Below are positions 22,175-32,989 of a stretch of DNA of 64,000 bases, in pieces. The stretch lies in NCBI GenBank assembly GCA_031472005.1, contig PZJY01000005.1:248001-312000 (forward strand), written 5' to 3'. The stretch's first letter is position 1. Every line of letters starts with the position of its first letter. This DNA comes from Tetracladium setigerum (taxonomy: Eukaryota > Ascomycota > Leotiomycetes > Helotiales). Made by a program: the position numbers and the translations under genes. The notes under the pieces are model-generated. The model was not told where the DNA came from, searched no databases, and saw only the letters and a program-made list of their open reading frames with translations.

Positions 22175-24975
22175 TCACTTTAGACTGTTATCATTTTTGG
22201 CTAGAACAAAAGGTTTTGGGCTTCCGGTTGAGGTATTGTTTGTTGAGGCACCTGGAGTGCTTCCAAGTCCTGAATTGGAAGCTGACGGGAACGGAAACAA
22301 TGGAGCAGCAGGCTTCGTGTTCCCAAACAAGGAATGGCTAAGTTTTGTTGTGGTGCCTGTATCTCCGAAATGCGAGGGTTCGGGGCAGCAATTGCAGTTG
22401 CAAGAGGGCTATTGCCAGCTCCCGCACTTGACAAAGAGGCGAAGAGTCCACCAGAGGGCATAGGTGACGGTGTTCCAGAAATCTTCCTACTTGAAGAAGC
22501 GGCGGCCGATCCAAATAATCCACTGGAGGGTTCAACACTCACAGTTCCCAACTCCGAGCTAAACACAGTAGGCTTTTTTGGTGATGGGGCCGATAGATGG
22601 CTGAAGATATTGGGAGTGCTTCCAGCCTTGGGAAGTGTATCCGGAAAACGCTTTTGAGTAGAGGATGATTTTCCTAGCGTTCTGGGGCCGGGAACGAATA
22701 GCTCTGATGGGTCGATCTCATTTGATGAGAGGTTGAGAACTGGATCAGTTAGCCTGAATCAAACCCTGTCGAGAAGGGATTTGGTGATGTTTACCCTGCT
22801 GGGGGCGCTTTGCATACTGCTTGCAAATGAGGGCGCCCTTTTCCAAGGTTGTCAATCTGCGCAGGATTGCATCTCTTTCCATGATTTTCTCTTCTGTCTC
22901 TCCGGCAATACGATTTACAACCTCTGTATTCATCGCGTACACCGCCGTAGGACAGAAAATCTTTGGGACTTCTCGAATAACTGGTGCTTGTACGGCAAGA
23001 GTCGGAACATTGTCAGTGAATAAATTTATGGCAACCTGAATGTCGTTAGTCTAATGGCAGTGGCGGTTTATGGTGAAGATTCTCCCGACATACCTCGTAA
23101 TACGCATTCATATTATCAAATGCCTCCTCAGCGGCTACCATATCCACATCCAAGTCGGCTTTTGTGGTAATAGCAGACATCATCTGAGTAATCTCATCGA
23201 CACTAATATCTTTCCCCGATTTCAACCGGGCACTCAACATAGATTCCAAGTTTTTCTTGCTAGAATCTTGTCGAGGGGTTCTGTTGTGGTTGATGAAGTG
23301 AATGTTTGTTGTCATTGGATAATCTTTGTGGACTTCAAGGAGCTCATCCAGTTTAGAATATGCCAAATTCAGTTTTTCTTCCATGATATGATGCAACCAG
23401 AATCGGGAAATGTTCTCACAGACATCTTCATCCGTCAAGTGTCGAAGTAGGAGCTCGAGGAATCTGTTTGACGTCTCCCATACTTTCTTGATATGTTGTC
23501 TTGCAAGATCTCCCCATGGACGGCTATATTGACGGAAAAGTTCACCAACGAGGAGGGGATTTGGTAGACCGGGCAGCTGTGAGAGGTTCAGTCAGCTTTA
23601 CCAAGTCAAAAAACTTCTGAAGAGATGATAATCTCGCCTACCTCTCTCCCACGGCTTCTCTTCAGCAGCTTGCATGCTTCTTTTATCGCTTCTTCACGTG
23701 GTCGATACTTCTCATCGGAGACATCCTCATCATTTGTAAGCCAGAATGCACCATTCTTTCGGATATTGTTTGCAAAATCAATGTGCATGTTCATCACTTT
23801 CGCGCAAAGTCGTCTCTCAGGATTCGTATCACCCTGAAAAAATTCGTGGTCGTAATCACCCTTCACAGCATCTCGACAGATGGTTTGAAAAGTCTGACTG
23901 AGGGAGATGAGAAACTCGCGCTGTTGCTCAGGCTTGGTTCGACTTGGTCCTAGTTTATCTCGGGCAATCCTTCCGGCTGTGATATGGATCTGAATATCTT
24001 CAACGAGTTGTGGAAGTTCTCGTCGTATCTGGCTGAAGAGGACTTTGCTTAGGCGAGCGCGTAGAAATGCGATTCCAATTGTGTGAGCTGGAAGGCGATT
24101 AAAACCACTTTCCTGGAAAAATAGGGTCTCTTGCTCATCTCGGGTATCCTGCTCATTCTGGCTTATGGCGGAATCAAGATTCTTGACCACATGCCAGCCC
24201 AAAGAGAAATTGACATCTTCATTTCTCGCGAGGGCGATGAATGTTTCTTCACTCTTGGATCCTTTCACTAATATATCTGGCTTTGTGATGATTCCAAGTG
24301 TCCGCAAGCCTTCTGGATCAACATTTCGAGCGTTTCGAAGAATGATCTGATTACCAATGTCGTTTTTAGCTGAGACCACTGCTAATATTATGCTTCGAGG
24401 GTTTTCCAGATACCGGGAGACGAGATTGTGTACTAGTTGCACATCCCCGGCAGTTTGTGATTTCGTTTCTGAATGAATGAGGCCAGGAAGATCGACAAGC
24501 GTAAGCTGTGGTTGAGATGGGCCACAGAACTCAATCCGCAAGATATCGTTTGAAAAAGATTTCCCGAGGAAGAAAGACCCATTTCATCCCTTGCACACTG
24601 AAACAAGTCTCCAAAGTCATTTTTGGTCTTCAGTTCGCGGCGAAAGTGTAGCAACCGGTCTCGCTCTATCAGGGCCCTATCTTTGCCTGGTTCAATCGAG
24701 ACTTTAATTTCAACGCTTGCTGCGCGGCGGAGGATGACTTCGGTAGCAAATCGAGTGCATAAAGTATCTTGCTTGGGAAACGGAATTCCGGAAATTGCCT
24801 CTAACACTGAGCTTTTCCCGCTGGACTGGTCGCCACAGACAATGAGCTGTGGGAGTGCTACAATGTCGCTTAGCCCGCAAGCACGAAGAGAATCCACGAC
24901 ATCCAGAAGTTCCATCTGCTCAGCAGATTGCAACTTCTGCAACGAAGGCAGGTCAATATCGTCGGATTCGGCCAT
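22175..24975 (-). CDS. Dynamin-like large GTPase with FG-type C-terminal tail
   Basis: This dynamin-superfamily GTPase is of the fungal Mx/Vps1-like accessory type. Exons are 23642-24975, 23094-23576, 22795-23035 and 22175-22739, with introns of 65, 58 and 55 nt; the last has a perfect GCTAAC branch site. G motifs are seen: P-loop GDQSSGKS (residues 48-55), QDTLCTRF (G2), DLPG (G3) and TKPD (G4). A middle/stalk domain follows. A GED-like helix region (NTEVVNRIAGETEEKIM) lies in exon 3. The Ser/Pro/Gly-rich tail has GLFGS, GLFASL and SLFGNT motifs. Two one-base deficits break the frame. One is at CCC 24563-24565 (GGG in the gene), between SSSG and KSFSNDIL. The other is at GGGG 22382-22385 (CCCC in the gene). 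Adding one base at each makes all four exons close in phase at 874 aa. The start at 24975 fits the MAESDD leader better than an upstream ATG. Confidence 0.88.
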
Positions 24976-25393
24976 AGTGCTTGCAATCTCTGAAGACAGA
25001 TTTCTGAGGATGGGTCGCCAGTCAGTGAAATGAAAGTTTATGTCCAAGATAAACCATAGGAGAGTGAAAGTGAAAGACACGCGCGAATTGAAGGGGAGAA
25101 ATACAGTTCAAATATAAGGAGAGAAGTGCTGAAGTTGGTCGAGGTCAAACAGAAATAGTGTTTGGGATGTCGGTAATTTGTTGGTGATGGAGGGGCTCTG
25201 TGTCCCCTCAAACGGCCACGGCGGCAAATGACTGGCTCAATTGGCAGCTGGGATGTTGGGTGGCAGCACCACCCGCCCACTCTGTTTCATGCGAACATGT
25301 AGGGAAAGATAGAGATTCCTTACTTGTACTGGACACGGCATTGAATCTAACCTGATCGGGTCGTGCACGCTTTTACTACCCACCTGTTTCTTA
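24976..25393. other. Promoter region of dynamin-like gene
   Basis: Upstream of the dynamin-like gene. No coding region is seen; it is bounded by the TTA target duplication of the adjacent MITE. Confidence 0.4.
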
Positions 25394-25744
25394 GGGGCCG
25401 TTTGGTTGCGGAGGCTAGAATGTGAATTCAATAAGAAAGGCACTTGGATTTCATTGCCCTCTTGTAATCTTACCTTGGCGGCTTAGCGTATTCCGACAGC
25501 ACTTTTTGCATAGGTTCTCTTCAACTGTCCTCAAGAGGAGAGTTAAAAAATAACGTGTGAATCTACTTTTTGTTTTTTTTTTGGTGGCAGCCCCGCCCCA
25601 AGTGTGATTTGGGTAAAAAGTCTGAATTATTACTGTATAGTACAAGCCAAGCCTCTCTTCTTTGCCCTTGAACATCGAAGAAGCGTCGGATGGCCTGCCA
25701 GAATATGCCAGAATCTATATTCTGGCGCGCAACAAAACGGCCCC
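25394..25744. mobile_element. MITE, PIF/Harbinger (Tourist) type, 351 bp
   Basis: The left end reads GGGGCCGTTTGGTTGCG and the inverted right end reads GGGGCCGTTTTGTTGCG, with one mismatch in 17. Similarity continues inward (GCTAGAATGTGAATTC against GCCAGAATATAGATTC), so the inverted repeats are roughly 35-40 bp. The direct duplication TTA flanks both ends (25391-25393 and 25745-25747), the 3-bp target type of PIF/Harbinger elements. There is no transposase ORF and the interior has a T run, so it is non-autonomous. It sits upstream of the dynamin-like gene. Confidence 0.85.
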
Positions 25745-25783
25745 TTACACACTAATAATTAGGAGCGCGCTCAAAGGGGCCTT

Positions 25784-25968
25784 TATACGAAGGTGAGGAT
25801 CCCCCTCGCTCGCACACTCAACGTGACCTTCGTGCGCGAGTGGATCCCTCTCACTCCCACACTTAAACTGTCCTTCGTGCGTGAGTGAGGATCCACGTTA
25901 GTCGCGTATTTAAAGTAGTTTCCATACGGAAGTAAGAATCCCACTCACTTGTGAAGAGACGTTTATTC
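25784..25968. repeat. Degenerate tandem repeat, about 45-50 bp unit
   Basis: Four imperfect copies of a unit beginning (A/G)TCCTTCGTGCG(T/C)GAGTG-GGATCC, with variants TATACGAAGGTGAGGATCC and ATACGGAAGTAAGAATCC, follow one another directly beyond the MITE. Confidence 0.65.
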
Positions 25969-26375
25969 AGAGTAAGAATTAGCCCTAAGTATATAAGGTT
26001 ATAGCACGACATCCCTTATCGCATGTACACAAGAAACAGGTAGGGTGCTGTAGTAAAAGTGTGGCGGAATCGGGTTAGATTCAATGCCAAAAAGATTGAG
26101 ATACTGAAGACACTCTAAAAACACAACTCTTTTCGCTTTATTCCGTTCTCTCTTCCTCACCTTTCCAACATTGGCTCGCTTCCTTCTCCCCAAAACTTCC
26201 ACATTTGGGGCTCCTCGTTTACCTTCCCTTCCTTGGAAGATTTCGAATCGCCTTCATTTCGTGAGATTCGATCTGAATCTTGATCTCTCCAATCTACACA
26301 TATTCCGAGGTAACCCCTTCTCCAACGCACCCACGAGCCCCAGCTTGAAGTACCTATGGTCCTATATAGCGAGTG
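25969..26375. other. Intergenic, nothing recognised
   Basis: Between the tandem repeat and the ankyrin relic. A pyrimidine-rich stretch on the plus strand near 26130-26250 has no supported gene. Confidence 0.35.
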
Positions 26376-26879
26376 TTACTCTACCCATCCTTCACTACAC
26401 CCTCGGGCTATTAATGACAATAAGATCTTCCAAGAAGAAAGGGCTCTTGATTTCTCGCAATTCATTAAGCTGTGAAATTGCTTCTCCGACTCTCGGGTTA
26501 GTCGTATCGCCAATCTAGTACCCTTCCAGAAACCCATCGCCGCAAGCAGAGGGACCCTCGCATCTTCCCCTGGCATGGCGCCATGTTTTTCAAGCATCCA
26601 TTCGGCTTGCGTTGCTCGCTGGTACAAATCCGGGTATTTCTTATTGCTGGCATGTTTCGTAACTCGTTGCCATTTGCGAGCGAAATCTAAGGGCGTTTCC
26701 CAAGCAAGGTGATCTTTATATCTGGTCATGGCGTTGACATTGACTCCTCGATGCCCTAGGAGTAGTTCAATGGATTTGACATCGAGATTCTTGACTGCAT
26801 AACGCAGTGGCGTGAGGCCCATCAGATCTGGGAAGTTCGCTCGCTTGTGCTGAAGTTGGGAACTTTCCACAAGCGCCAA
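26376..26879 (-). pseudogene. Ankyrin-repeat protein, 3' fragment
   Basis: An open frame of 167 codons resembles the C-terminal end of a fungal ankyrin protein. It contains GLTPLRYAVKNLDVKSIELL, LLGHRGVNVNAM and a TPLDFARKW-like final repeat, then a non-repeat tail. The N-terminal repeats and any NACHT or HET domain are missing. The frame begins abruptly at 26879, where sequence of a different gene on the opposite strand takes over. I read it as a truncated relic, perhaps still transcribed. Confidence 0.6.
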
Positions 26880-26897
26880 AGTCTGGCCTTCCCCTTG

Positions 26898-27459
26898 GAT
26901 ATTTGCTACACATACTACTTCCTCGGCGACGATAGCGACAAACCACTAGATCGGGATGAATATCTGGTTCAGCGTCCATCACCAGGTGCAGAGCTTGTGC
27001 TGCTGCCTGAGGATGGAGGCTTTCGGCTTTGGGACGACTCAATTCTTGAGGAGCCAGTGTGTTTGAGCCTCAGACAAGAGCTATCGGAGATCCTGGACAT
27101 GACAATCCGGTCGCCAAATCAAAATTCTTCTGCTAAGAAGACGACGACAGGGGATGAAGAGCAAGCAGACCAAAAGGAGGACCTCGAAGCTACACACGAA
27201 TGGGCAGGCATTATGGGATACTCACAGGACGCCCACCCATGGTTGGATCGGTGCCAGCGTTTTTGGGTGGTGGTAAGGGCTTCTGGGGGTCTGCGCCGGT
27301 TGTAATGGGAACGGAATGCCGAATGCAGTACTATGTGGCAAGGCTGTTGACGAGGTTGACATTCCTCTCGAGTACAAGGTGACGGAGGCTTGGGTTGAAG
27401 TTGCACGGACCAGGGACCCAGTGGCCATTGCAGACGAAAAGGGTCATTTGGCTTTGTAG
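26898..27459 (+). pseudogene. FAD-dependent oxidoreductase (DAO family), C-terminal relic
   Basis: Only the last 180 or so codons of a D-amino-acid-oxidase/glycine-oxidase-type flavoprotein are present. Visible are DEYLVQRPSPGAELVL, EWAGIMGYSQDAHPW, then VGSVPAFLGGGKGFW, then CAGCNGNGMPNAVLCGKA and the terminal ARTRDPVAIADEKGHLAL. The three parts lie in three frames. The first break is at GG 27241-27242 and the second in GGGGG near 27289. The FAD-binding N-terminal half is absent and replaced, head to head, by the ankyrin fragment. The frame breaks may be assembly errors as elsewhere in this window, but the missing half is real. Confidence 0.7.
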
Positions 27460-29386
27460 TACTTGGCTTGAACAGCAAGTGTTTTATTTTTGTCATCTAA
27501 CTGGATGGAAAAGACGGAAAGATAGATGTTTGCTCGAGAAAGAAAATCCTTTTTCTCGATTAGGACGTTGCTGCAAGGGTGGCGAAAGTAGTGGATGCAA
27601 CACCATCAAATATTTTCTCTTTCATAGATTGTATGTACAGGAGTGTGTGTGTTCCAATCACTGTGGTCAGAATTATGAACCTTCACACACAAAAACGGCT
27701 CGCTTAAAAAAATGAAGGCTCAAGCTATCTCCTTCCTTGGGTGGGGGAGAGGAAGAGATTTTCGATTTTCTTTTTCTTTTTCACCTTGCATGCATGTTTT
27801 GCCACCACCAACGAGGTGAAAATTTTGAAATTTTCAAAAATGCAGGCGGGGAACGAAGATTGGGGAATGATGGGGAATGGGGAATGAGTTGGTGGGGTGA
27901 GGTGGGGGGTAGTGTGGGATGGGAGTATTGTCCACTTTCAAAGACGAATTTGAAGTAAGACTTACATCACTATCAAGCGGTATAAAAACATCCAGCAAAA
28001 AAGGAGAGCTACAGCTCAACTCGTTGAAATTCTGTCAGATATGTCGCACCATTATGACAGAGGTTCGCGCGCCTCACGAGAAAGGGGTTCCTTCAACAAA
28101 GCACTCGCACCGGCACTTCGAAAACCTTCGCCAAATTCCACAGCTAACGGAGCAAGCAAATCCGAACGACGTTTATTTCCCTTTCCAGCAAGCAAGAAAA
28201 AATCGCTAGCAAGGAAATTTAACCAAGATGCCGATCTGATTTTCATGTCTCTACGTGTACAATAACTTACCGTACAATTACCGTACAGGATGTGATGTGA
28301 TCCAATGCTCTCCCGATCATGTTCATGTTCATGTTCATGTTGTGTAACCTTCGGGGAAGAGGGCCGTCCCGAGCCGCTTATGCTTCTGCTGCCAAAACTA
28401 CTGTTTGTGCAACCACCCCGCCTTACTTTTTTTTCTGCCATCTTGCCACCTCGCTTTGAGTTTACTTTTACTTGTGTGCTGCTTCCGCCTTGCTTTTGTC
28501 TTAACGTTATCCTTTGTGCATGCATGCTTTGCTTCATGTGATGTGATCTGCGTTGTGTTTGTTGTTGTGGAAAGGTGTCCGGCAGATGAATAACTGTTAG
28601 CAGTTGATAGATGGGGGTTACGAGGGAGTATATATGGACTGATATCTGTGTGAGGGTGGGCTAGGATGGTTCCATATGGGGATAGATGAGACTTCATTTT
28701 CGGCAGTTTTTGTCACGTCGCACACGTACACGTCCTCAGAAATTCTGTTGAAAGAGGCGCATTTATATGGAGGGAATTATAAATCGTGGATACAAGACGG
28801 CGTAAGAACAAGCAGACAGCTTCCTCAAGGGACGTAGTGAAGTTCAAACCGCATACATCACACAAGAAAGCAAATAAAATGCGACACGCCAATAGCTTAA
28901 CTCTTGCACTTCGCTACAGTGAGTGAGCTGTATCCAAATCCCGACATAGATGCATGATTCCAGGGAATATTCGGAATTGAATCTCAAGGAGGTGCGTGAT
29001 GCAGCACGCAGCGTAAACACACACACACACACACACTTTTTTCTAGACTACGCAAAAAAAAACCCGCGGTTTGCTAAGACATCCACGGTTATGTCTCTAT
29101 AAGCTTGCTTATTAAGGTATTTTCCTAGCGGCGTCACTAAAAGTTCTTTAAACATCAATGGAGAAGCATGAGGAATTTCATGTCACGAGATGGAAACAAG
29201 TTACACAACGTGTGAAGGTGAGATCAGTGTTAAAGTTAAACTAAGGATATCCGACTTCCTCCAAGGGTACAACCACGCTTTACTCAAAGAACATCAAATG
29301 TTCCTCCATCCACTACTTGAACTAGAGCCACCCCGAAGACCTCAAGACAGAGTATCTCTGCCTCTACAAATCATCTACAGGATTAT
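27460..29386. other. Intergenic, about 1.9 kb
   Basis: No supported gene. It contains a run of GTTCAT units at about 28320-28340 (TGTTCATGTTCATGTTCATG), TGCATGCATG words, a GGGGAATG-type repeat at 27860-27920 and an (AC)n run at 29019-29036. Confidence 0.45.
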
Positions 29387-29941
29387 CTAAAAACATTTGA
29401 AGGATGACCATAAATCGTTGTAATAAATGCCCATTTTGTAGAGACTATCTCCAGTATCAACGATCAGATTCACGCCCACGCAGTTCGTGTGTCTTAAAAA
29501 GTTAATAACAGCATGTCAGCCAAGTTCCAAGGGATCCTCGATAGCTCTTCGTAGCGGAGTTTTTAGTACTTACTGGTAGAAACGACAGGATCCGGAACCA
29601 TCTGTTGGAAAGCGAATCGAACTGATCTTGTCTGAAAATTCAGGTGCAATGTCCCCTTTAGGTAGGTAGGAAAACGGTCAGTCTTGCAAATTACAAATAG
29701 AAAAATCGATTCTTGAAAATGGGGAGTACGAACAACACTTCGAATCCCGCACAGTATAGAAATTCTGGGTCTTTCCTCCGTAGTTGTTTTCAGTGAAGAA
29801 GGTGACATGAACGGTATTAGCTCTTTTCTCTACAACGGCGGCAGGAGAAGAAGCGTTGGCGTCAAGATCAACGGGTGATGCGGTGGCGGTAGATGCGGCT
29901 AGCGCAGTGAGGAATGAAGATAAAAGGGTTGAAGAACGCAT
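29387..29941 (-). CDS. Small secreted protein, beta/gamma-crystallin-like
   Basis: Three exons (29734-29941, 29574-29655, 29387-29492) give 131 aa. A signal peptide (LLSSFLTALAASTATAS) is followed by an acidic pro-segment and a Kex2 site (VVEKR). The mature part of about 90 residues begins ANTVHVTFFTENNYGGKT. It then carries EFSDKISSIRF, which is the Greek-key pattern of single-domain beta/gamma-crystallin folds (FxENxYGG … F.D.ISS). Five cysteines remain after splicing. Intron 2 (81 nt) is canonical. The intron 1 donor (GTTCGT at 29733) is weak and was chosen because it keeps frame and the crystallin core; other donors within 10 bp are possible. Likely acts outside the cell; role unknown. 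Confidence 0.75.
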
Positions 29942-30976
29942 TTCTGATGAAGACTGTTTTTCTCTTGACTTGAGAGTGAATTGGTGTGATCAGGTGAGGT
30001 TTTGCGTGAGACTTGAAGAAAGACGAGGACTCAGACGCAAAAGAGTAGATGATGAGATCAGAGAAAAGGGAGTGTTTCCTTCACTTTAATATCAATGAAA
30101 GACAATTGGATTTTTTATGGGTCTGCTATTTTTGTTATACCTTAAATATTCCTGGGGCGAAGGAGCGGGGATAAATCTCACGTCTAATTTATCGGCCAGG
30201 TACCAGGTAAGCTATGCAGCAAAGCAAAGCGCCAAGACACCATGTTTTACTTTACGGACGTTACTTCGAGATACAGCTGCTAGCTTTCTCATGTAGCCAA
30301 GCAAATATGCATGCCTTTACGGACGTTACTTGCGGATTTCAGGCGCTAGCTTTTTTTCGTTTACCATTTTAGGTGCTTATATCATGTTGAGTTATTGCCA
30401 TCGCACCCAAATAGGAAAACGCTCATGCAAGGGGTACGGATAAATGTTTCGCCAATATGCCGTAGGGCTGAATTTATATGGGGAAGCTACCCGATATAGA
30501 CGTGCCAAATTACATGGAGCTTCAGCCGCTAGCATTTCCAACCAGTCATGTACGCTGCTTCCCTCATCTTGGATATTTGCACTCAAAGAGGAAGTGGCGC
30601 ATGCAAATATAGGGAGATATCTTACATTGGTTCTTGGTAACGGCTGAGTTTTGCAGAAAATGGCACTCTATAAAAAGTAACTTGAAGTTTTAAATTACAC
30701 TAAGGATTTAGCCGTTTGTTTTTCTCACTTAAATGTAATCTTAAGTTTTGTTTTACGTACAATTGACCTTCCTATTTGATACATACGAAAGAATCCACTT
30801 TTAGGTCTGACTTGTTGCTAATAATAAGATTTGGTTCGAAGATATATTACTTTCTCAAGCCCTTTCATGACTTCTTCTCTCTACTATTCTGACTTCAAAT
30901 CTTCCCCAACATCAAAGCTCCTCCCAAATTTCAAACCCGACTTCAACCCAATATCTCTCTCGACCAACTTTTCGCA
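29942..30976. other. Intergenic between two divergent secreted-protein genes
   Basis: Shared upstream region of the crystallin-like (-) and eight-cysteine (+) genes. Words such as TTTACGGACGTTACTT and (T)TCAG(C/G)CGCTAGC recur at about 30250-30285, 30315-30350 and 30519-30535. A TATA-like GATATATTAC lies at 30840, roughly 135 bp before the plus-strand start. Confidence 0.45.
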
Positions 30977-31453
30977 ATGAAGTTCGCAGCTCTCACTATT
31001 ATTGCTAGTATAGCGACATGCTATGCTACACCAGATGTCGGAACCCGCAGTATCGACACTGTAACATTCAACATCTCCGATTACGCTTCACACGGCATCA
31101 CCAGCTTCACCATCATTCCCAATGTGGAGACTCCTCTTGAAGGACGCCAAATCGAGAAGCGAGCTAGCCAGGGTTGTTTATCATGTCAGCAGTAAGTTTC
31201 CTCCTTTCAAATTCCCGACGTTGAAAAATGGTGTGCTCGAGGTTTCAGAATTATAGGAGGAATCAAAAGAGAGAAGGAGAGAGAAAGAGAGAGAAAGAGA
31301 GAGAGAACTAACATTTTAAATATCTCTAGCTGTTCTATAAATAGCATCACAAAGAAAGATAATTGCGTAACAGTCTGCTGCGCCAATAGTGCCGGTAGCT
31401 CTTCCAAGGCATGGTGTCTTGCGAATGACTTTCGCTGGTCGGAGAAATGCTAG
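30977..31453 (+). CDS. Kex2-processed cysteine-rich small secreted peptide precursor
   Basis: Two exons (30977-31191 and 31330-31453; 138-nt intron with a GA-rich repeat) give 112 aa. The signal peptide (MKFAALTIIASIATCYA) is followed by a pro-region of about 45 residues and the dibasic Kex2 site EKR. The predicted mature peptide is 50 residues with eight cysteines at mature positions 5, 8, 11, 22, 26, 27, 39 and 50, including one CC pair and a C-terminal cysteine. Eight cysteines would make four disulphides. This layout is typical of fungal effector-like or antimicrobial-type peptides. I recognise no named family. It is divergent from the crystallin-like secreted protein about 1 kb away. Confidence 0.82.
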
Positions 31454-31915
31454 GAGGGAGGGTGGGACTTGAGCAAGCGGCAATAAGAGTAGGGAAAGAT
31501 GGACAAGCGAAAGTTCATCTTCGGTTTTAGATGATGGGTGGCTACTACAATCTTCTCATCGGGTCCTTTGTTCTGAGGGTTTCCTGCGTGGGTTGATTTA
31601 CTTGGTTGATAGTGCCTGTTATGCTTGGACTTGGGTGGGTCATGATGGTAGGAAATGGAACTGGGCAATTTGTGTATTATTCGAAATAAAGGATGATTCA
31701 TCAGTTGAAAAAGATGTACTTTGATTATTTTTTTTGTTGACCGCTGATTGTCTTTTTCAGTTAATGCTAGATATAGATTTGTGCTGCAAGATGATGAGGA
31801 ATCAAGAAGGTTACTTAATTGAACAGAAATACGACTTCAAGTCGAGTCTTGGCGAGTATACCGATAGCTATCACTTCATCTGTTGACCCCAAAACTCATT
31901 CCGCATCTCAAGCAA
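31454..31915. other. Intergenic, nothing recognised
   Basis: 3' flank of the small secreted peptide gene. No gene or repeat is supported. Confidence 0.35.
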
Positions 31916-32400
31916 GTCTGATTATCCTCTTCTTTGGATGATCTATTCGCCACCATGTATCCTTCCATGCACCAGCGCGCAGCTCACCAACAGCCGGACG
32001 CTCCCCAATGTCATCTTGAATCGAAACCAGAAGGAAATGCACCACACCCAATGGTTTGTCCGGCTCCTTTTGAATGTAACTCTGCATAATCAAATCGCCA
32101 GTCGATGACAGGAAAACCAGATGGTAAGCATTTCCGTTCCAGCCGTGACTAGGAACTTTTTCGTAAATATCATTCCGTACGCAGAGCCCTTATTATCTTT
32201 GATGAGGAAGATACAGTGTGCTTGAATCATGCTTCCGAGCATGGAAGTGGCCATCCACTGTAAAATACACTTCTTCGCATGGCTCACAGAATGTGAACCC
32301 GACTGCGGCAATGGCATACACAGTGAAGCTAAAATATGGAACGCATTCCCGAACTGCTTGCAGTGGGCAGCATGAATCCAATAAGGTCAGTCAAGACGCT
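31916..32400 (-). pseudogene. Unidentified protein relic, frame-broken
   Basis: Minus-strand open stretches in more than one frame join into protein-like text, for example WNGNAYHLVFLSSTGDLIM and DDIGERPAVGELRAGAWKDT, preceded in another frame by GMIFTKKFLVTAGT. No start codon, introns or recognised domain. Probably a degenerate gene. Confidence 0.35.
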
Positions 32401-32439
32401 GATTGGAACTAACGACGTGGATACTTAATCTGCAGGCAC

Positions 32440-32815
32440 TTCCTCGCTTCGGCGAGAGAGATTTCATACGTTAGATCCATTCCCCAGTTGGAAGACGCTG
32501 ATTAATCTAGAGGTCAACATCAATGCTGAAGTGGGGCAAGTTGGTAGCGCTTTAAATGCAGCTCTATCAAGAGGTCAACAGGAAATGGTTCAAACATTAG
32601 TGCAACGAAGTGCTACTCAAAAGGCTCGAGATTTCACAGGGCGGAGTCTAGTCTACATCGCCTCTAAGAATGGGCTTATAAGTATAGTACAGATTTTGCT
32701 ACAATGTGGTGGTGCTGCTGCTAGTACAAACGATTTATGGCTGGAGCCGTATATCCCATGCCATCGCAGGGCCTTGGTATATCTGTCTTACTTGCTCTAT
32801 TCTGAGCATATATAG
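32440..32815 (+). pseudogene. Ankyrin-repeat fragment
   Basis: The frame ending at 32815 carries about two weak ankyrin repeats: INAEVGQVGSALNAALSRGQ, then EMVQTLVQRSA, then GRSLVYIASKNGLISIVQIL. There is no start codon, flanking domain or continuation. It may derive from the same type of gene as the ankyrin relic at 26.4 kb. Confidence 0.5.
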
Positions 32816-32989
32816 CGAGTGCATGACTGAGCGCGAAGGAGACAGTTCAGGACATAAGACGAGAACCAGCTAATATGTTGGGCAATCATGAACTGCTACA
32901 AGGATGGTTGTCTCAAGACAAGGAAGCTTGTCCTGACATAAGGCATATACTGATTTAAGTATGTGACATAGTGAACTATACCCAAGTGT

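Noticed and set aside
28305..28345. Possible CRISPR-like or direct-repeat array (GTTCAT units)
   Set aside because: A six-base microsatellite with no spacers; CRISPR arrays are not expected in a fungus.
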